Positions 51,668 to 63,322 of a DNA stretch of 64,000 nucleotides are shown here, piece after piece (within the stretch, counting starts at the first letter, position 1; each line of letters opens with the position of its first letter). The translations under genes and the position numbers were made by a program. Below the pieces are notes generated by a model. It saw nothing but the letters and a program-made list of their open reading frames with translations. It was not told the origin of the DNA and made no database searches. The stretch is taken from the NCBI GenBank assembly GCA_036435485.1, contig CM071599.1, positions 6,908,803-6,972,802 of the forward strand, written 5' to 3'. Source of the stretch: Saposhnikovia divaricata (lineage: Eukaryota; Streptophyta; Magnoliopsida; Apiales; Apiaceae).

Positions 51668-53696
51668 TATGTAAAAATATCCCTAAAATGGTCCGACTCG
51701 ATTTTTAACAATATCCCGTGTACTAACCACTTTGAGGATTATCCGAAAAACGAGTTTCGATCATAACAGCTCCGATTCAGGTTCGAACCGCGTCAAATAA
51801 AATTTTGTTGAATTTTAATAACCCATAGGAACAAAATATGTAAAAATATCCACAAAATGGTCCAACTGGATTTTTAACAATATCCCGTGTACTAACCCCT
51901 TTGAGAATTTTCCGAAAACCGAGTTTCGATCATATCAGCTCCGATTCCGGTCCGAACTTCGTCAAATAAAATTTCGTTGAATTCCAATAACCCATAGGAA
52001 CTAAATATGTAAAAATATCCACCAAATGGGCCGACTCCATTTTTAACAATAACCCGTATGCTAACACCTTTTTAGGATTATCTGAAAATCGAGTTTCGAT
52101 CATATCAGCTCCGATTCGGGTCCGTATTGCGTCAAATAAAATTTCATTGAATTCCAAAAACCCATAAGAACAAAATATGTAAAAATATCCATAAAATGGT
52201 TAGACTCGATTTTTAACAATATCCCGTGCACTAACCCCTTTGAGGATTATTCGAAAACCGAGTTTCAGTCATTTCAGCCCCGATTCAGGTCCGAACGGCA
52301 CCAAATAAAATTTCACTAAATTCCAATAACCCATAGGAACAAAATATGTAAAAATATCCACATAATGGTCCGACTTGATTTTTAACAATATCCCGTGTAC
52401 TAACCCCTTTGAGATTTTTCCGAAAACCGAGTTTCGATCATATCAGCTCCGATTCCGGTCCAAACTGCGTCAAATAAAATTTCGTTGAATTCCAATAACC
52501 CATAGGAACAAAATATGTAAAAATATCCACAAAATGGTCCAACTCAATTTTTAACAATATCCCGGTACTAACCCCTTTGAAGATTATCCAAAAACCGAGT
52601 TTTGACTATATCAGCTCCGATTCAGTTCCGAATTACGTCAAATAAAATTTCATTGAATTCCAATAACCCATAGGAACAAAATATGTAAAAATATCCCTAA
52701 AATGGTCCGACTCAATTTTTAACAATATCCCGTGTACTAACCACTTTGAGGATTATCCGAAAACCGAGTTTCGATCATAACAGCTCCGATTCAGGTTCGA
52801 ACAGCGTCAAATAAAATTTTGTTGAATTTTAATAACCCATAGGAACAAAATATGTAAAAATATCCACAAAATGGTCCAACTTGATTTTTAACAATATCCC
52901 GTGTACTAACCCCTTTGAGAATTTTCCGAAAACCGAGTTTCGATCATATCAGCTCCGATTCCGGTCCGAACTTCGTCAAATAAAATTTCGTTGAATTCCA
53001 ATAACCCATAGGAACTAAAAATGTAAAAATATCCACCAAATGGGCCGACTCCATTTTTAACAATAACCCGTATGCTAACACCTTTTTAGGATTATCTGAA
53101 AATCGAGTTTCGATCATATCAGCTCCGATTCGGGTCCGTATTGCGTCAAATAAAATTTCATTGAATTCCAAAAACCAATAAGAACAAAATATGTAAAAAT
53201 ATCCATAAAATGGTTAGACTCGATTTTTAACAATATCCCGTGCACTAACCCCTTTTGAGGATTATTCGAAAACCGAGTTTCAGTCATTTCAGCCCCGATT
53301 CAGGTCCGAACGGCACCAAATAAAATTTCACTAAATTCCAATAACCCATAGGAACAAAATATGTAAAAATATCCACATAATGGTCCGACTTGATTTTTAA
53401 CAATATCCCGTGTACTAACCCCTTTGAGAATTTTCCAAAAACCGAGTTTCGATCATATCAGCTCCGATTCCGGTCCAAACTGCGTCAAATAAAATTTCGT
53501 TGAATTCCAATAACCCATAGGAACAAAATATGTAAAAATATCAACAAAATGGTCCGACTCAATTTTTAACAATATCCCGGTACTAAACCTTTTGAAGATT
53601 ATCCAAAAACCGAGTTTTGACTATATCAGCTCCGATTCAGTTCCGAATTACGTCAAATAAAATTTCATTGAATTCCAATAACCCATAGGAACAAAA
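51668..53696 (+). repeat. HORs H53-H54, right-type units
   Basis: H53 (51668-52681) and H54 (52682-53696, 1015 bp, an extra T in the D run ccccttttgagg near 53251). Both have ctgaaaatcgagtttcg in C. H53 has ccaactggattttt in B, repeated in H58. Confidence 0.88.
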
Positions 53697-54878
53697 TATG
53701 TAAAAATATCCCTAAAATGGTCCGACTCGATTTTTAACAATATCCCGTGTACTAACCACTTTGAGGATTATCCGAAAACCGAGTTTCGATCATAACAGCT
53801 CCGATTCAGGTTCGAACCGCGTCAAATAAAATTTTGTTGAATTTTAATAACCCATAGGAACAAAATATATAAAAATATCCACAAAATGGTCCAAGTTGAT
53901 TTTTAACAATATCCCGTGTACTAACCCCTTTGAGAATTTTCCGAAAACCGAGTTTCGATCATATCAGCTCCGATTCCGGTCCGAACTTCGTCAAATAAAA
54001 TTTCGTTGAATTCCAATAACCGATAGGAACTAAATATGTAAAAATATCCACCAAATGGGCCGACTCCATTTTTAACAATAACCCGTATGCTAACACCTTT
54101 TTAGGATTATCTGAAAACCGAGTTTCGATCATATCAGCTCCGATTCGGGTCCGTATTGCGTCAAATAAAATTTCATTGAATTCCAAAAACCCATAAGAAC
54201 AAAATATGTAAAAATATCCATAAAATGGTTAGACTCGATTTTTAACAATATCCCGTGCACTAACCCCTTTGAGGATTATTCGAAAACCGAGTTTCAGTCA
54301 TTTCAGCCACGATTCAGGTCCGAACGGCACCAAATAAAATTTCACTAAATTCCAATAACCCATAGGAACAAAATATGTAAAAATATCCACATAATGGTCC
54401 GACTTGATTTTTAACAATATCCCGTGTACTGACCCCTTTGAGAATTTTCCGAAAGCCGAGTTTCGTTCATATCAGCTCCGATTCCGGTCCAAACTGCGTC
54501 AAATAAAATTTCGTTGAATTCCAATAACCCATAGGAACAAAATATGTAAAAATATCCACATAATGGTCCGACTTGATTTTTAACAATATCCCGTGTACTA
54601 ACCCCTTTGAGAATTTTCCGAAAACCGAGTTTCGATCATATCAGCTCCGATTCCGGTCCAAACTGCGTCAAATAAAATTTCGTTGAATTCCAATAACCCA
54701 TAGGAACAAAATATGTAAAAATATCCACAAAATGGTCTGACTCAATTTTTAACAATATCCCGGTACTAACCCTTTGAAGATTATCCAAAAACCGAGTTTT
54801 GACTATATCATCTCCGATTCAGTTCCGAATTACGTCAAATAAAATTTCATTGAATTCCAATAACCCATAGGAACAAAA
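53697..54878 (+). repeat. Variant HOR H55, ABCDEEF, 1182 bp
   Basis: Two E monomers again lie side by side (54374-54542 and 54543-54711). F (54712-54878) has the same one-base loss ctaaccctttgaag as H52, and B (53866) starts tatataaaaa as in H52, so the two EE units share an origin 3210 bp apart. The first E has private changes (gtactgacccc, gaaagccgag, gtttcgttcat). Confidence 0.94.
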
Positions 54879-57800
54879 TATGTAAAAATATCCCTAAAAT
54901 GGTCCGACTCGATTTTTAACAATATCCCGTGTACTAACCACTTTGAGGATTATCCGAAAACCGAGTTTCGATCATAACAGCTCCGATTCAGGTTCGAACC
55001 GCGTCAAATAAAATTTTGTTGAATTTTAATAACCCATAGGAATAAAATATGTAAAAATATCCACAAAATGGTCCAATTTTATTTTTAACAATATCCCGTG
55101 TACTAACCCCTTTGAGAATTTTCCGAAAACCGAGTTTCGATCATATCAGCTCCGATTCCGGTCCGAACTTCGTCAAATAAAATTTCGTTGAATTCCAATA
55201 ACCCATAGGAACTAAAAATGTAAAAATATCCACCAAATGGGCCGACTCCATTTTTAACAATAACCCGTATGCTAACACCTTTTTAGGATTATCTGAAAAC
55301 CGAGTTTCGATCATATCAGCTCCGATTCGGGTCCGTATTGCGTCAAATAAAATTTAATTGAATTCCAAAAACCCATAAGAACAAAATATGTAAAAATATC
55401 CATAAAATGGTTAGACTCGATTTTTAACAATATCCCGTGCACTAACCCCTTTGAGGATTATTCGAAAACCGAGTTTCAGTCATTTCAGCCCCGATTCAGG
55501 TCCGAACGGCACCAAATAAAATTTCACTAAATTCCAATAACCCATAGGAACAAAATATGTAAAAATATCCACATAATGGTCCGACTTGATTTTTAACAAT
55601 ATCCCGTGTACTAAACCCTTTGAGAATTTTCCGAAAACCGAGTTTCGATCATATCAGCTCCGATTCCGATCCAAACTGCGTCAAATAAAATTTCGTTGAA
55701 TTCCAATAACACATAGGAACAAAATATGTAAAAATATCCACAAAATGGTCCGACTCAATTTTTAACAATATCCCGGTACTAACCCCTTTGAAGATTATCC
55801 AAAAACCGAGTTTTGACTATATCAGCTCCGATTTAGTTCCGAATTACGTCAAATAAAATTTCATTGAATTCCAATAACCCATAGGAACAAAATATGTAAA
55901 AATATCCCTAAAATGGACCGACTCGATTTTTAACAATATCCCGTGTACTAACCACTTTGAGGATTATCTGAAAACCTAGTTTCGATCATAACAGCTCCGA
56001 TTCAGGTTCGAACCGCGTCAAATAAAATTTTGTTGAATTTTAATATCCCATAGGAACAAAATATGTAAAAATATCCACAAAATGGTCCAACTTGATTTTT
56101 AACAATATCCCGTGTACTAACCCCTTTGAGAATTTTCCGAAAACCGAGTTTCGATCATATCAGCTCCGATTCCGGTCCGAACTTCGTCAAATAAAATTTC
56201 GTTGAATTCCAATAACCCATAGGAACTAAATATGTAAAAATATCCACCAAATGGGCCGACTCCATTTTTAACATTAACCCGTATGCTAACACCTTTTTAG
56301 GATTATCTGAAAACCGAGTTTCGATCATATCAGCTCCGATTCGGGTCCGAATTGCGTCAAATAAAATTTCATTGAATTCCAAAAACCCATAAGAACAAAA
56401 TATGTAAAAATATCCTTAAAATGGTTCGACTCGATTTTTAACAATATCCCGTGCACTAACCCCTTTGAGGATTATTCGAAAACCGAGTTTCAATCATTTC
56501 AGCCCCGATTCAGGTCCGAACGGCACCAAATAAAATTTCACTAAATTCCAATAACCCATAGGAACAAAATATGTAAAAATATCCACATAATGGTCCGACT
56601 TGATTTTTAACAATATCCCGTGTACTAACCACTTTGAGAATTTTTCGAAAACCGAGTTTCGATCATATCAGCTCCGATTCCGGTCCAAACTGCGTCAAAT
56701 AAAATTTCGTTGAATTCCAATAACCCATAGGAACAAAATATGTAAAAATATCCACAAAATGGTCTGACTCAATTTTTAACAATATCCCGGTACTAACCCC
56801 TTTGAAGATTATCCAAAAACCGAGTTTTGACTATATCAGCTCCGATTCAGTTCCGAATTACGTCAAATAAAATTTCATTGAATTCCAATAACCCATAGGA
56901 ACAAAATATGTAAAAATATCCCTAAAATGGTCCGACTCGATTTTTAACAATATCCCGTGTACTAACCACTTTGAGGATTATCCGAAAACCGAGTTTCGAT
57001 CATAACAGCTCCGATTCAGGTTCGAACCGCGTCAAATAAAATTTTGTTGAATTTTAATAACCCATAGGAATAAAATATGTAAAAATATCCACAAAATGGT
57101 CCAACTGGATTTTTAACAATATCCCGTGTACTAACCCCTTTGAGAATTTTCTGAAAACCGAGTTTCGATCATATCAGCTCCGATTCCGGTCAGAACTTCG
57201 TCAAATAAAATTTCGTTGAATTCCAATAACCCATAGGAACTAAATATGTAAAAATATCCACCAAATGGGCCGACTCCATTTTTAACAATAACCCGTATGC
57301 TAACACCTTTTTAGGATTATCTGAAAATCGAGTTTCGATCATATCAGCTCCGATTCGGGTCCGTATTGCGTCAAATAAAATTTCATTGAATTCCAAAAAC
57401 CCATAAGAACAAAATATGTAAAAATATCCATAAAATGGTTAGACTCGATTTTTAACAATATCCCGTGCACTAACCCCTTTGAGGATTATTCGAAAACCGA
57501 GTTTCAGTCATTTCAGCCCCGATTCAGGTCCGAACGGCACCAAATAAAATTTCACTAAATTCCAATAACCCATAGGAACAAAATATGTAAAAATATCCAC
57601 ATAATGGTCCGACTTGATTTTTAACAATATCCCGTGTACTAACCCCTTTGAGAATTTTCCGAAAACCGAGTTTCGATCATATCAGCTCCGATTCCGATCC
57701 AAACTGCGTCAAATAAAATTTCGTTGAATTCCAATAACACATAGGAACAAAATATGTAAAAATATCCACAAAATGGTCCGACTCAATTTTTAACAATATC

Positions 57801-58934
57801 CCGGTACTAACCCCTTTGAAGATTATCCAAAAACCGAGTTTTGACTATATCAGCTCCGATTTAGTTCCGAATTACGTCAAATAAAATTTCATTGAATTCC
57901 AATAACCCATAGGAACAAAATATGTAAAAATATCCCTAAAATGGACCGACTCGATTTTTAACAATATCCCGTGTACTAACCACTTTGAGGATTATCTGAA
58001 AACCGAGTATCGATCATAACAGCTCCGATTCAGGTTCGAATCGCGTCAAATAAAATTTTGTTGAATTTTAATAACCCATAGGAACAAAATATGTAAAAAT
58101 ATCCACAAAATGGTCCAACTTGATTTTTAATAATATCCCGTGTACTAACCCCTTTGAGAATTTTCCGAAAACCGAGTTTCGATCATATCAGCTCCGATTC
58201 CGGTCCGAACTTCGTCAAATAAAATTTCATTGAATTCCAATAACCCATAGGAACTAAATATGTAAAAATATCCACCAAATGGGCCGACTCCATTTTTAAC
58301 AATAACCCGTATGCTAACACCTTTTTAGGATTATCTGAAAACCGAGTTTCGATCATATCAGCTCCGATTCGGGTCCGTCTTGCGTCAAATAAAATTTCAT
58401 TGAATTCCAAAAACCCATAAGAACAAAATATGTAAAAATATCCATGAAATGGTTCGACTCGATTTTTAACAATATCCCGTGCACTAACCCCTTTGAGGAT
58501 TCTTCGAAAACCGAGTTTCAGTCATTTCAGCCCCGATTCAGGTCCGAACGGCACCAAATAAAATTTCACTAAATTCCAATAACCCATAGGAACAAAATAT
58601 GAAAAAAAATCCACATAATGGTCCGACTTGATTTTTAACAATACCCCGTGTACTAACCCCTTTGAGAATTTTCCGAAAACCGAGTTTCTATCATATCAGC
58701 TCCGATTCCGGTCCAAACTGCGTCAAATAAAATTTCGTTGAATTCCAATAACCCATAGGAACAAAATATGTAAAAATATCCACAAAATGGTCCGACTCAA
58801 TTTTTAACAATATCCCGGAACTAACCCCTTTGAAGATTATCCAAAAACCGAGTTTTGACGATATAAGCTCCGATTCAGTTCCGAATTACGTCAAATAAAA
58901 TTTCATTGAATTCCAATAACCCATAGGAACAAAA
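54879..58934 (+). repeat. HORs H56-H59, right-type units with a two-HOR period
   Basis: HOR starts are 54879, 55893, 56907 and 57921, all 1014 bp. The H56-H57 junction and the H58-H59 junction, 2028 bp apart, share ttccgatccaaactg in E, ataacacatagg at the E end, gatttagttccg in F and aaatggaccgactcg in A. In H56 the C end reads aatttaattgaattcc. In H59 an E monomer begins tatgaaaaaaaatcc (58598), the most disturbed landmark I saw. Confidence 0.88.
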
Positions 58935-61128
58935 TATGTAAAAATATCCCTAAAATGGTCCGACTCGATTTTTAACAATATCCCGTGTACTACCACTTTG
59001 AGGATTATCCGAAAACTGAGTTTCGATCATAACAGCTCCGATTCAGGTTCGAACCGCGTCAAATAAAATTTTGTTGAATTTTAATAACCCGTAGGAACTA
59101 AATATGTAAAAATATCCACCAAATGGGCCGACTGCATTTTTAACAATAACCCGTATGCTAACACCTTTTTAGGATTATCTGAAAACCGAGTTTCGATCAT
59201 ATCAACTCCGATTCGGGTCCGAATTGCGTCAAATAAAATTTCATTGAATTCCAAAAACCCATAAGAACAAAATATGTAAAAATATCCATAAAATGGTTCG
59301 ACTCGATTTTTAACAATATCCCGTGTACTAACCCCTTTGAGGATTATTCGAAAACCGAGTTTCAGTCATTTCAGCCCCGATTCAGGTCCGAACGGCACCA
59401 AATAAAATTTCACTAAATTCCAATAACCCATAGGAACAAAATATGTAAAAATATCCACATAATGGTCCGACTTGATTTTTAACAATATCCCGTGTACTAA
59501 CCCCTTTGAGAATTTTCCGAAAACCGAGTTTCGATCATATCAGTTCAGATTCCGGTCCAAACTGCGTCAAATAAAATTTTGTTGAATTCTAATAACCCAT
59601 AGGAACAAAATATGTAAAAATATCCACAAAATGGTCCGACTCAATTTTTAACAATATCCCGGTACTAACCCCTTTGAAGATTATCCAAAAACCGAGTTTT
59701 GACTATATCAGCTCCGATTCAGTTCCGAATTACGTCAAATAAAATTTCATTGAATTCCAATAACCCATAGGAACAAAATATGTAAAAATATCACTAAAAT
59801 GGTCCAACTCGATTTTTAACAATATCCCGTGTACTAACCACTTTGAGGATTATCCGAAAACTGAGTTTCGATCATAACATCTCCGATTCAGGTTCAAACC
59901 GCGTCAAATAAAATTTTGTTGAATTTTAATAACCCATAGGAACAAAATAAGTAAAAATATCCACAAAATGGTCCGACTTGATTTTAACAATATCCCGTGT
60001 ACTAACCCCTTTGAGAATTTTTCGAAAACCGAGTTTCGATCATATCAGCTCCGATTCCGGTCCAAACTGCGTCAAATAAAATTTCGTTGAATTCCAATAA
60101 CCCATAGGAACAAAATATGTAAAAATATCCACAAAATGGTCCGACTCAATTTTTAACAATATCCCGGAACTAACCCCTTTGAAGATTATCCAAAAACCGA
60201 GTTTTGACGATATAAGCTCCGATTCAGTTCCGAATTACGTCAAATAAAATTTCATTGAATTCCAATAACCCATAGGAACAAAATATGTAAAAATATCCCT
60301 AAAATGGTCCGACTCGATTTTTAACAATATCCCGTGTACTAACCACTTTGAGGATTATCCGAAAACCGAGTTTCGATCATAACAGCTCCGATTCAGGTTC
60401 GAACCGCGTCAAATAAAATTTTGTTGAATTTTAATAACCCGTAGGAACTAAATATGTAAAAATATCCACCAAATGGGCCGACTGCATTTTTAACAATAAC
60501 CCGTATGCTAACACCTTTTTAGGATTATCTGAAAACCGAGTTTCGATCATATCAACTCCGATTCGGGTCCGAATTGCGTCAAATAAAATTTCATTGAATT
60601 CCAAAAACCCATAAGAACAAAATATGTAAAAATATCCATAAAATGGTTCGACTCAATTTTTAATAATATCCCGTGTACTAACCCCTTTGAGGATTATTCG
60701 AAAACCGAGTTTCAGTCATTTCAGCCCCGATTCAGGTCCGAACGGCACCAAATAAAATTTCACTGAATTCCAATAACCCATAGGAACAAAATATGTAAAA
60801 ATATCCACATAATGGTCCGACTTGATTTTTAACAATATCCCGTGTACTAACCCCTTTGAGAATTTTCCGAAAACCGAGTTTCGATCATATCAGTTCCGAT
60901 TCCGGTCCAAACTGCGTCAAATAAAATTTCGTTGAATTCTAATAACCCATAGGAACAAAATATGTAAAAATATCCACAAAATGGTCCGACTCAATTTTTA
61001 ACAATATCCCGGAACTAACCCCTTTGAAGATTATCCAAAAACCGAGTTTTGACGATATAAGCTCCGATTCAGTTCCGAATTACGTCAAATAAAATTTCAT
61101 TGAATTCCAATAACCCATAGGAACAAAA
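58935..61128 (+). repeat. 2194-bp, 13-monomer super-repeat, copy 1
   Basis: Monomer starts are A 58935, C 59103, D 59273, E 59442, F 59611, A 59779, B/E 59948, F 60116, A 60284, C 60453, D 60623, E 60792, F 60961. The six-monomer order is replaced by ACDEF, A-B/E-F, ACDEF. In the A-to-C joins the A end reads aacccgtaggaactaaa, where aggaactaaa is normally the end of B, so B was lost by a fusion of A with the very end of B. C reads gggccgactgcattttt. The first A lacks one base (gtactaccacttt). Confidence 0.92.
59948..60115 (+). repeat. Chimeric B/E monomer (168 bp)
   Basis: The 5' half is B-like or mixed (taagtaaaaatatcc, ccacaaaatggtccgacttg, one T lost in cttgattttaac) and the 3' half is E-like (ggtccaaactgcg, ending aggaacaaaa). 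A fusion between B and a downstream E removes C and D and gives the A-B/E-F block. Copies lie at 62142-62309 and 63492-63659, and all share the lost T, so they descend from one event. Confidence 0.88.
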
Positions 61129-63322
61129 TATGTAAAAATATCCCTAAAATGGTCCGACTCGATTTTTAACAATATCCCGTGTACTACCACTTTGAGGATT
61201 ATCCGAAAACCGAGTTTCGATCATAACAGCTCCGATTCAGGTTCGAACCGCGTCAAATAAAATTTTGTTGAATTTTAATAACCCGTAGGAACTAAATATG
61301 TAAAAATATCCACCAAATGGGCCGACTGCATTTTTAACAATAACCCGTATGCTAACACCTTTTTAGGATTATCTGAAAACCGAGTTTCGATCATATCAAC
61401 TCCGATTCGGGTCCGAATTGCGTCAAATAAAATTTCATTGAATTCCAAAAACCCATAAGAACAAAATATGTAAAAATATCCATAAAAAGGTTCGACTCGA
61501 TTTTTAACAATATCCCGTGTACTAACCCCTTTGAGGATTATTCGAAAACCGAGTTTCAGTCATTTCAGCCCCGATTCAGGTCCGAACGGCACCAAATAAA
61601 ATTTCACTGAATTCCAATAACCCATAGGAACAAAATATGTAAAAATATCCACATAATGGTCCGACTTGATTTTTAACAATATCCCGTGTACTAACCCCTT
61701 TGAGAATTTTCCGAAAACCGAGTTTCGATCATATCAGTTCCGATTCCGGTCCAAACTGCGTCAAATAAAATTTTGTTGAATTCTAATAACCCATAGGAAC
61801 AAAATATGTAAAAATATCCACAAAATGGTCCGACTCAATTTTTAACAATATCCCGGTACTAACCCCTTTGAAGATTATCCAAAAACCGAGTTTTGACTAT
61901 ATCAGCTCCGATTTAGTTCCGAATTACGTCAAATAAAATTTCATTGAATTCCAATAACCCATAGGAACAAAATATGTAAAAATATCCCTAAAATGGTCCA
62001 ACTCGATTTTTAACAATATCCCGTGTACTAACCACTTTGAGGATTATCCGAAAACTGAGTTTCGATCATAACATCTCCGATTCAGGTTCAAACCGCGTCA
62101 AATAAAATTTTGTTGAATTTTAATAACCCATAGGAACAATATAAGTAAAAATATCCACAAAATGGTCCGACTTGATTTTAACAATATCCCGTGTACTAAC
62201 CCCTTTGAGAATTTTTCGAAAACCGAGTTTCGATCATATCAGCTCCGATTCCGGTCCAAACTGCGTCAAATAAAATTTCGTTGAATTCCAATAACCCATA
62301 GGAACAAAATATGTAAAAATATCCACAAAATGGTCCGACTCAATTTTTAACAATATCCCGGAACTAACCCCTTTGAAGATTATCCAAAAACCGAGTTTTG
62401 ACGATATAAGCTCCGATTCAGTTCCGAATTACGTCAAATAAAATTTCATTGAATTCCAATAACCCATAGGAACAAAATATGTAAAAATATCCCTAAAATG
62501 GTCCGACTCGATTTTTAACAATATCCCGTGTACTAACCACTTTGAGGATTATCCGAAAACCGAGTTTCGATCATAACAGCTCCGATTCAGGTTCGAACCG
62601 CGTCAAATAAAATTTTGTTGAATTTCAATAACCCGTAGGAACTAAATATGTAAAAATATCCACCAAATGGGCCGACTGCATTTTTAACAATAACCCGTAT
62701 GCTAACACCTTTTTAGGATTATCTGAAAACCGAGTTTCGATCATATCAACTCCGATTCGGGTCCGAATTGCGTCAAATAAAATTTCATTGAATTCCAAAA
62801 ACCCATAAGAACAAAATATGTAAAAATATCCATAAAATGGTTCGACTCAATTTTTAACAATATCCCGTGTACTAACCCCTTTGAGGATTATTCGAAAACC
62901 GAGTTTCAGTCATTTCAGCCCCGATTCAGGTCCGAACGGCACCAAATAAAATTTCACTGAACTCCAATAACCCATAGGAACAAAATATGTAAAAATATCC
63001 ACATAATGGTCCAACTTGATTTTTAACAATATCCCGTGTACTAACCCCTTTGAGAATTTTCCGAAAACCGAGTTTCGATCATATCAGTTCCGATTCCGGT
63101 CCAAACTGCGTCAAATAAAATTTCGTTGAATTCTAATAACCCATAGGAACAAAATATGTAAAAATATCCACAAAATGGTCCGACTCAATTTTTAACAATA
63201 TCCCGGTACTAACCCCTTTGAAGATTATCCAAAAACCGAGTTTTGACTGTATCAGCTCCGATTCAGTTCCGAATTACGTCAAATAAAATTTCATTGAATT
63301 CCAATAACCCATAGGAACAAAA
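61129..63322 (+). repeat. 2194-bp, 13-monomer super-repeat, copy 2
   Basis: Monomer starts are A 61129, C 61297, D 61467, E 61636, F 61805, A 61973, B/E 62142, F 62310, A 62478, C 62647, D 62817, E 62986, F 63155. The order is the same as copy 1, with matching marks at matching positions: gtactaccacttt in the first A, gactcaattttt in the second D, cccggaactaacc and gacgatataagc in the F after B/E. The two copies are not identical; for example the F at 60961 has ggaactaacc but its partner at 63155 has ggtactaacc. Confidence 0.92.

Noticed and set aside
323..58410. More than fifty minus-strand open frames of about 75 codons as a tandem gene family
   Set aside because: Each starts at TTG, spans pieces of two satellite monomers, shows no recognisable domain, and changes with single-base indels. 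The pattern is fully explained by the repeat.
58598..58612. Disturbed landmark tatgaaaaaaaatcc as the array edge
   Set aside because: The monomer is otherwise a normal E and the array continues in register on both sides.
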